Assembly: GCA_034437515.1 (NCBI GenBank)
Contig: DAOTTX010000251.1
Span: 1 to 5,402 of the forward strand
Length of the DNA stretch: 5,402 bases
Reading direction: 5' to 3'
From: DAOTTX01 sp034437515
Lineage (GTDB): Bacteria; Chloroflexota; Anaerolineae; Aggregatilineales; Phototrophicaceae
Shown: positions 1 to 4,158 of the stretch, piece by piece
Layout of the letters: the number at the start of each line of letters is the position of its first letter
How positions within the stretch are numbered: position 1 is the stretch's first letter
Translations under genes and position numbers: made by a program
The notes under the pieces: model-generated
The model's database searches: none
What the model saw: the letters and a program-made list of their open reading frames with translations, nothing else
Told to the model about the DNA's origin: nothing

Positions 1-266
1 GCGAAGCCCAGTCGGGTGCTGCCTGTCGCGACGCATCCGGCAGCGGTGAAATTGCGAGCTTCGTCGATCTTGCTGCGGGCACCTCGGTCACATTCATCGT
101 GACTGCCTCGCTGACCGAACCGAATAATGACCAGGAGGGCACCAGCCTTTCGCTCATCGTCGAACCGTCCGGCGTGAACGATCTTGATCAAAGCAATAAC
201 GTGTCTGAATTCGAGCTGCGGAGCGGAATATTCGCCGATGGCTTCGAGGCGTCTTCGTCTCCCTGA
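1..266 (+). CDS. C-terminal fragment of a secreted DUF11-type repeat protein ending in IFADGFE
   Basis: Only the last 87 codons are in the window (codons start at position 3, TGA at 264-266); the start lies upstream. The peptide has a Cys followed by SGSGEI, then VDLAAGTSVTF, then TASLTEPNND, TSLSLIVEPSGV and DLDQSNN. That order of short beta strands, with an xGVxDxDxSNN close, is what I know from DUF11/TIGR01451-like repeats in large secreted or surface proteins of bacteria. After this repeat the protein ends with IFADGFE (228-248) and a five-residue tail, ASSSP. The same heptapeptide occurs in the convergent hydrolase. The role is probably structural or adhesive at the cell surface; no catalytic residues can be seen. 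The rest of the protein, and whether it starts with a signal peptide, cannot be judged. The reading frame is secure, the family call is by pattern recognition. Confidence 0.8.
   Translation, partial: EAQSGAACRDASGSGEIASFVDLAAGTSVTFIVTASLTEPNNDQEGTSLSLIVEPSGVNDLDQSNNVSEFELRSGIFADGFEASSSP
228..248 (+). other. IFADGFE C-terminal motif, copy 1
   Basis: Codons read Ile-Phe-Ala-Asp-Gly-Phe-Glu, five residues before the C-terminus. The identical heptapeptide is encoded on the other strand at 1350-1370 with different synonymous codons, so it is conserved as protein and is not a copied DNA repeat. I associate such FxDGFE elements with the C-terminal ends of secreted gammaproteobacterial proteins, but I know no proven function for it. 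Confidence 0.75.
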
Positions 267-298
267 AAAGAAAGCAGCGTTCAAGCAGGGCAGAAAGT

Positions 299-327
299 GA
301 GCCGGGCTGCAGGCTGCAGCCCGGCTC
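299..327. terminator. Perfect 13-bp hairpin between convergent genes, likely bidirectional terminator
   Basis: GAGCCGGGCTGCA (299-311) pairs without mismatch with TGCAGCCCGGCTC (315-327) around a 3-nt GGC loop. It starts 33 bases after the plus-strand stop and lies about 90 bases past the minus-strand stop, so it sits where a shared terminator would be expected. Neither side has a strong T-run: the minus strand continues ACTTTCTG and the plus strand AATCCGG. It may therefore work as a weak intrinsic terminator or as a 3'-end stabilising hairpin. The rest of 267-419 holds nothing else I can support. Confidence 0.6.
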
Positions 328-419
328 AATCCGGAGCGGGGCGCTTGTCTTGTATCCTTCATCTCGGATCAATAATGCCGCACGGTCGCACCGAGTCGCT
401 CGAAGGTTTGCCGACTGCC

Positions 420-3400
420 TCAGGGATCGATCGTCCAGGTCAGTTCCGTCGACGTGGTGTTGGCTTCGTCCGATACCGAGATCGTCACCGCATAGGGGCT
501 CGCGGCGGCAGCACCGGTATCGCCGGTGCGCGCCGATTCGGGATTGGTCGTGCTCGTGGCGCTTCCGGTGGACACCGGGCCCTGATACATCACCATGCGG
601 TCAATGACGTGCTCGGCGGAACGTCCGGAAATCGAGATGGAATAGGTTCCCGGGCTGTCGAAGCGCGCGAATATCTCGTGGCCGTCGTTGTCGCTGGTTT
701 TCGTCGACCAGCTCCAGGATGATGCCGAACCACCGCTGCGGTAGACCTTGAACCAGCCGTTCGAACCCGACCCGTTCGGGCTTCCCCCTGCGCAGTCGTT
801 ATCGTTCGAATCGAAGCCCTTGGGGCACAGGACGTTGCCGTTCTTCTCGGCGAAAAACGCATCGGCATCTATCTTCAGCCAGGTATCGTTGTGTTCGGTG
901 GTATCGGTTCCTGAACCGACGATACTGCGCCACTGGAAGCGATACGTGCCGAGATTGGTGATCTGGATCGGGTACGTGATGGTGTCGATGCCCGGGTTGT
1001 TGAAATGATTGCTGCCGTCATACCTGAGGTATTCGCCCCCGGTCGGGTTCGAGAATGACGATTCGATCGGCCAGTTTGCCGGCCGCGAATCAGCTGATTC
1101 CATTTCCACGACCAGCAGGTTGTCCTGCTCGAGGAAAGCCGCGGACTGGCCGCCGCTGCTAATCGTCCCTGAAATCAGGCCGGTCGCGGAATCGATGTCG
1201 AGAGCCGGCGGCAGGCCGGAAGCGCCGTAGATCAGCGGCTCGCTGTTGTCGGGATCCGAGGCGTTGATCTGCAGGCTGACCGAATTGCCCTCGCTGTCGA
1301 CTTGGTCGCCCGGCGCCGGATCGAACACCGGTGCGGTCGCCGCCAGCGTTTCGAAACCGTCGGCGAAGATGAAGTCATCGTCGCCGACCAGGAGCAGGGC
1401 CCAATCGTCGCTCGCCTGGTTCGGCGCGGTGCCAAGATCGACCGTGGCACCGCCGCTGACGCTTTTGACATCGCCGGACAGCATGCCGCCGGTTCGCGGA
1501 TTGAACCAGCTCACCTGGAACGAGATGTTCGCCGGAGCCTCCGAAAGGTCGATCTCGAAAGGCCCGCCGTTGCGATCGTTGTAAACCGCATACACGTTGC
1601 CCGGTATAGCCAGCGTGTACGTGTTGCCTCCATTCGCTGAGCTGGCCTGGTCGCGGTTGGGCTGCATCTCGTCGATTGGCAGCAGAGCGAAGAAGTCGAG
1701 GGCGTGACCGGTCCACCTCAGCGCCTCGTCCATGATGGCGAAATCGTTGATCTGCTGGTCCAGGCTGTGACCGCCGCCATCCTGTTGGACGTACCACTCG
1801 AACCCGCCGCCACCGGCCATGTAAACCGGCCACATCTTGTCGCGACGGCCATGCGGATAGCCCACGCCCTCGCTCATGTTGTTCTCGATTTTTTGTGGCT
1901 CGTCGAAACTGATCACCCATGGCGTGCCGGCGTTTGCTGAATCCTCGCGCCAGGACATGATCAGGTCGAACATGCTGGTGCGCGAATCGAAGCCCTGAAA
2001 GGACGTTATGTCGAAATCGTCGTTGCCCAGAAGCGGACTGTAGAATTGATCGTACTGACCGCTGTTCGTGTGGGTCGTTACCGGATGGTCATAGGGGTCT
2101 TGAGCCTTCAAGAAGGCTGCAAACTGTTCCCGTTTCGTGGTGCCGTAGTCGTTTTCCTCGCCGATGTTGAACTGAATGCCGTTGTGATGTCCGAACAGCG
2201 CGATCAGCATTCGGTAATACAGCTTGCGCTGGGGACCAAGCTCGCCGTTATCGTGATAGTTCTCGTTGCCCGACTCGGTTTCGGCCAACACGAAATGCAG
2301 CCAAATGCCTTGCGCCTGCGCATGGGTGAACGCGATCTCCCACTGGGCGAGCTTTGACAGGTCATAGCGGGTCTTGTCGAATTCGGCAATCGTGGGGAAG
2401 GTATCCTGGCCGTCTCCGCCGATGTTCATGGGAAGAAAGTAAATACTGTTGGCCCCGCGTTCGGCGATGAAGTTGAGTGCGCCGATCAGCCCCCGCCCCG
2501 CGCCGCCGTTCCAGTCCGGATCACCGGGATTCCAGTCATCGACGTGCGCAGTGAAACTGTGGCCGGCATTCGGCGTGTTGTCGAAGCCGTCGTAGCCGAA
2601 CATGTTCTCCGGGATGTCCGGGCCGCCCTTCAGAAAGATTCCGCCACCGACAAAGCTCAGGTAATGTCCGCCCCGGTTCTTGATCAGTCCGTGTTGCGCC
2701 GCCCGGAAGTCCGGCGCCGTTTTCGCAGATTCCCCAATAGTGAAGCTCCCGCTGGCACCGTTGTAGGGGGATACGGGGTTGCCGGCGTTGTCCGCCAGCG
2801 ACACGGCGACTTCGCTGCCGCTGCGAAAGGAAATTTCGTAGTCCCATTCGCCTGTCGTGTCGGGCGCCAGGTGTGCCTGCCAGACGGTGCCCGACGCGCC
2901 ACCGTTGCCGTCGCCGGCAAAATAGCCGGGAACCTCGAATTCCCGCCCGTCGGGCGCCGTGAATCGGACGTTGAAGCGATAGTCGAGAAACGGATTGGGA
3001 TTGCTCGTCTCGGAGGCGGCCACCGCATCCTGGCGAAGCGTGACACGGTGCCATCGCTGCAGCGTTCCACTGATCGACACGCTACCGTCGCCGCTATTGT
3101 CGGGCGGCTCGCCGGCCTCGGAGGTGATCGAAAAAGAGACCGTAAATTCAACCCCATCGGTTCCGCCGCCGCCGGAATCGCTGTGCGAGCGAGCGCTGAG
3201 CTGATAATTTCCCTGTGCCGGCGGGCTTGGCTCCCAGGCATTGAAATCCTCGTCGCTGTCGCCGAAAAGTGCATACGGCGCGACGTTTTCAGTCTGCTGA
3301 TGAGCGCCCTGTCCGCTCAGGTCGAAAGTGACGCTTCCAGGTGTGCTTTCGACGTTCGCCTGGATGCTGATGTCCTGGGAAGGAAGTTCGTCGAGGTTGA

Positions 3401-3551
3401 TCTCGGCACCGTCGATCAGCGGGTCATGGGCCGAAATCGGTTCGTTGTTGTTGGTATTGATAAGGGTGAAGCCGGTGACATCGGCCACGGCACTGGATGC
3501 GACTGAAAGTATCAGCCCAGCCATGCAGTACGCACGAAAATGTTTTTTCAC
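420..3551 (-). CDS. Secreted multidomain putative glycoside hydrolase (DUF5060-like domain, TIM barrel, collagen-binding-like domain, split Ig domain with CBM-like insert)
   Basis: 1043 residues, counted from a GTG at 3549-3551. That start gives VKKHFRAY plus a hydrophobic stretch ending AVA before Asp24, a clear Sec signal peptide, with AGAAGGG 9 bases upstream. The in-frame ATG at 3603-3605 would add 18 polar residues and has no ribosome site. Domains: about 25-143 an N-terminal beta domain with ENVAPYALFGD; about 160-250 a DUF5060-like domain (LQRWHRVTL, GYFAGDGNG, TGEWDYEISF); about 282-625 a (beta/alpha)8-like barrel with LHFVLAETE, GELGPQRKLYYR, FNIGEEN and WVISFDEPQ; about 643-722 a collagen-binding-like beta domain (YAVYNDRNGG, WFNPRTGG); IFADGFE at 728-734; then an Ig-like domain carrying a CBM-like insert. 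Glu465/Glu466 and Glu551 are candidate acid/base and nucleophile of a retaining clan-A-type enzyme. Expected activity is hydrolysis of an extracellular polysaccharide; substrate unknown. The gene stands alone on its strand. Confidence 0.85.
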   Translation of the reverse strand: MKKHFRAYCMAGLILSVASSAVADVTGFTLINTNNNEPISAHDPLIDGAEINLDELPSQDISIQANVESTPGSVTFDLSGQGAHQQTENVAPYALFGDSDEDFNAWEPSPPAQGNYQLSARSHSDSGGGGTDGVEFTVSFSITSEAGEPPDNSGDGSVSISGTLQRWHRVTLRQDAVAASETSNPNPFLDYRFNVRFTAPDGREFEVPGYFAGDGNGGASGTVWQAHLAPDTTGEWDYEISFRSGSEVAVSLADNAGNPVSPYNGASGSFTIGESAKTAPDFRAAQHGLIKNRGGHYLSFVGGGIFLKGGPDIPENMFGYDGFDNTPNAGHSFTAHVDDWNPGDPDWNGGAGRGLIGALNFIAERGANSIYFLPMNIGGDGQDTFPTIAEFDKTRYDLSKLAQWEIAFTHAQAQGIWLHFVLAETESGNENYHDNGELGPQRKLYYRMLIALFGHHNGIQFNIGEENDYGTTKREQFAAFLKAQDPYDHPVTTHTNSGQYDQFYSPLLGNDDFDITSFQGFDSRTSMFDLIMSWREDSANAGTPWVISFDEPQKIENNMSEGVGYPHGRRDKMWPVYMAGGGGFEWYVQQDGGGHSLDQQINDFAIMDEALRWTGHALDFFALLPIDEMQPNRDQASSANGGNTYTLAIPGNVYAVYNDRNGGPFEIDLSEAPANISFQVSWFNPRTGGMLSGDVKSVSGGATVDLGTAPNQASDDWALLLVGDDDFIFADGFETLAATAPVFDPAPGDQVDSEGNSVSLQINASDPDNSEPLIYGASGLPPALDIDSATGLISGTISSGGQSAAFLEQDNLLVVEMESADSRPANWPIESSFSNPTGGEYLRYDGSNHFNNPGIDTITYPIQITNLGTYRFQWRSIVGSGTDTTEHNDTWLKIDADAFFAEKNGNVLCPKGFDSNDNDCAGGSPNGSGSNGWFKVYRSGGSASSWSWSTKTSDNDGHEIFARFDSPGTYSISISGRSAEHVIDRMVMYQGPVSTGSATSTTNPESARTGDTGAAAASPYAVTISVSDEANTTSTELTWTIDP
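519..1157 (-). other. CBM-like module inserted into the C-terminal Ig-like domain of the hydrolase
   Basis: This segment covers roughly residues 800-1011. It opens LLVVEMESADSRPANWP, continues GGEYLRYDGSNHF, GTYRFQWRS and DTWLKIDADAFF, and closes HEIFARFDSPGTYSISISG then HVIDRMVMYQ. That layout resembles galactose-binding-fold carbohydrate-binding modules, such as those seen with agarases and malectin-like domains. It has two Cys (909 and 920) flanking an Asp/Asn-rich loop. The sequence just before (GLPPALDIDSATGLISGTI) and just after (GAAAASPYAVTISVSD) reads as the two halves of one putative Ig (He_PIG/cadherin-like) domain, so the module appears inserted in a loop of that fold. Boundaries are approximate. 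Confidence 0.6.
1350..1370 (-). other. IFADGFE motif, copy 2, internal to the hydrolase
   Basis: The heptapeptide (residues 728-734 from the GTG) follows DWALLLVGDDDF, the end of the collagen-binding-like domain, and precedes TLAATAPVFDPAPGD, the start of the Ig-like region. Here it sits at an internal domain junction, not at the C-terminus as in the gene at 1-266. Confidence 0.8.
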
Positions 3552-3560
3552 TTTGGAGGA

Positions 3561-3567
3561 CCCTTCT
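3561..3567 (-). promoter_or_regulatory. Ribosome binding site that decides the GTG start of the hydrolase
   Basis: On the minus strand AGAAGGG lies 9 bases before GTG AAA AAA CAT. This is the only Shine-Dalgarno-like match near a start codon here. The upstream ATG (3603-3605) is preceded by TTAGCAATTTTT with no purine-rich run. Translation from the GTG begins directly with a typical signal peptide (two Lys, hydrophobic core, AVA), which supports the choice. Confidence 0.7.
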
Positions 3568-3624
3568 GTGCCAGTTGATCCCCTTAAAGCACGATAAGAT
3601 CGCATAAAAATTGCTAAGTTTATG

Positions 3625-3647
3625 TGAATAAACGAAACTTTTATTCA
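3625..3647. promoter_or_regulatory. Perfect 8-bp inverted repeat with 7-nt spacer, candidate operator of the hydrolase gene
   Basis: TGAATAAA (3625-3632) and TTTATTCA (3640-3647) are exact reverse complements around CGAAACT. The dyad lies 74 bases upstream of the GTG start in an A+T-rich stretch where the hydrolase promoter should be. The size (23 bp) fits a dimeric regulator. I cannot name the regulator, and no convincing -35/-10 pair for this gene could be fixed, so promoter position is uncertain. Confidence 0.45.
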
Positions 3648-3744
3648 GGATGTCGCTCTTGAGTAGATGTGAATCTCGTTTGCGCGAATGATGTGTGATG
3701 CACGCAAGGTATTGAAGAAAACCCGAGCCCTATCCATCCCCGTT

Positions 3745-3776
3745 ATTCCGGCCAGCGCAAAGCGTAGAGCCGGGAT
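3745..3776. repeat. REP-like imperfect hairpin
   Basis: ATTCCGGC (3745-3752) pairs with GCCGGGAT (3769-3776), one pair being a G-T. Inside the loop CGC-AAA-GCG (3756-3764) forms a smaller stem. The surrounding text, CGTTATTCCGGC and later GCCGGGATCTCG, resembles dispersed intergenic palindromes of the type CGTCATTCCGGC...GCCGGAAT common in proteobacterial genomes. Only one copy is in the window. Confidence 0.45.
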
Positions 3777-3787
3777 CTCGAAACGAC

Positions 3788-3814
3788 GGCCAGCCGGTAA
3801 ATCAGCTGCTGGCC
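3788..3814. repeat. Hairpin, 7-bp stem
   Basis: GGCCAGC (3788-3794) and GCTGGCC (3808-3814) are exact reverse complements with a 13-nt loop. It lies 11 bases after the REP-like hairpin and is the second of three stems in about 105 bases. No T-run follows on either strand, so a terminator role is unlikely. Confidence 0.45.
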
Positions 3815-3832
3815 AATCCATAAAGCTTCATA

Positions 3833-3849
3833 ACCGGAACCACTCCGGT
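3833..3849. repeat. Hairpin, 6-bp stem
   Basis: ACCGGA (3833-3838) and TCCGGT (3844-3849) pair exactly around ACCAC. It is the third stem in the series, and its ACCGG could also pair with CCGGT at 3794-3798 in the preceding loop. On its own the stem is short and could be chance in G+C-rich DNA. Confidence 0.35.
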
Positions 3850-3900
3850 CAGCGTCGAGCTATCAAAGGTCGTTACATCAAACGAATGCGCCGATCTTTA

Positions 3901-4030
3901 GGGAGAAGTTTGACAGGGTTCGCGCATGTGGTGTACGACGTGGGGTATTAAGTGCGGTAACGTAACGATGCTGTTGGGGAAAGTTTCCCAGGGTGCGCGG
4001 ACATTTGTCTTTAAGTATGTTAGCGTTACG
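3901..4030. repeat. Degenerate tandem duplication upstream of the right-hand gene
   Basis: Two modules occur twice in the same order. AAGTTTgaCAGGGTtCGCG (3906-3924) matches AAGTTTccCAGGGTgCGCG (3981-3999), and over the 24 bases starting 3901 and 3976 I count 19 identities. A second block, TTAAGT...CGTAACG (3948-3967), matches TTAAGT...CGTTACG (4011-4030) at 15 of 20. The copies are 75 and 63 bases apart, so the second unit is about 12 bases shorter. Copy two contains the odd palindrome GGGAAAGTTTCCC (3977-3989). Confidence 0.5.
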
Positions 4031-4051
4031 GCCTAATAACGGTATAACGAT

Positions 4052-4079
4052 TTGCGTACGTGGACATGTGGAATATAAA
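4052..4079 (+). promoter_or_regulatory. Possible -35/-10 promoter pair for the right-hand gene
   Basis: TATAAA (4074-4079) fits a sigma-70 -10 box in five of six positions. TTGCGT (4052-4057), 16 bases upstream, keeps only the TTG of a -35 box. Transcription would begin near 4086, leaving a leader of about 73 bases before the ATG and placing the CRP-like site just downstream of the start. A perfect TTGACA at 3910-3915 exists further up but has no good -10 partner. Confidence 0.35.
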
Positions 4080-4096
4080 GCGCGCGAGAGCGATGA

Positions 4097-4118
4097 AAAC
4101 GTGATTCAAGTCACAATA
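4097..4118 (+). promoter_or_regulatory. CRP/FNR-family (Clp-like) binding site candidate
   Basis: The core GTGA-TTCAAG-TCACA (4101-4115) keeps the GTGA-N6-TCAC symmetry of the CRP consensus, with A-rich flanks on both sides. It is centred about 51 bases before the ATG at 4159. If the -10 at 4074-4079 is used, the site would block transcription. If TAAAAT at 4139-4144 is the -10, the site would centre near -42, the class II activation position, but that transcript would start within the Shine-Dalgarno. Confidence 0.45.
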
Positions 4119-4147
4119 TTTCGTTCGCCGCAAAGCCATAAAATCAT

Positions 4148-4155
4148 AGGGGAAG
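4148..4155 (+). promoter_or_regulatory. Ribosome binding site of the right-hand gene
   Basis: AGGGGAAG ends three bases before the ATG at 4159, with the GGGG run 6 bases away. It favours this start over the in-frame ATG at 4234, which is preceded by CGAGTCACTGCG with no purine-rich run, even though the later start would give a shorter, more standard signal peptide. Confidence 0.65.
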
Positions 4156-4158
4156 TTA

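Larger units (their letters stand above)
3552..4158. other. Divergent intergenic region, 607 bp, no supported gene
   Basis: The stretch separates the divergent starts of the hydrolase (GTG at 3551) and the right-hand gene (ATG at 4159). It is visibly more A+T-rich near both genes. It holds an 8-7-8 dyad, three successive hairpins, a degenerate tandem duplication, a promoter-like pair and a CRP-like palindrome, each listed separately. The short open frames within it lack ribosome sites and run through the hairpins, so I call no gene. No tRNA or rRNA pattern is visible. Confidence 0.7.

Noticed and set aside
328..419. Possible remnant coding sequence just past the hydrolase stop
   Set aside because: In-frame reading gives about 16 residues (ending RLGATVRHY) before another stop, with no match to the preceding domain. 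It is too short to support as a broken gene.
1375..1920. Minus-strand open frame of 181 codons in a second frame
   Set aside because: It is a frame shadow of the barrel and collagen-binding-like part of the hydrolase; the real frame is continuous through the region, so there is no frameshift.
2544..3506. Plus-strand open frame of 320 codons opposite the hydrolase
   Set aside because: It lies wholly antisense to a gene with recognisable domains and a signal peptide. Its translation is rich in Arg, Ala and Val without fold-like pattern. Long antisense frames are common in G+C-rich genes.
3552..3605. ATG at 3605 as the start of the hydrolase, adding 18 residues
   Set aside because: No ribosome site precedes it, and it would put a polar segment before a complete signal peptide. 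The GTG at 3551 has AGAAGGG at good spacing.
3910..3937. Consensus TTGACA at 3910-3915 as a promoter
   Set aside because: At 16-17 bases downstream only TGTACG is present, a poor -10 box, and the copy of this stretch in the second repeat unit does not keep TTGACA.
3688..3951. Plus-strand open frame of 87 codons in the intergenic region
   Set aside because: It runs through three hairpins, has no Shine-Dalgarno, and its basic Arg/Ala-rich translation is typical of reading through REP-like palindromes.
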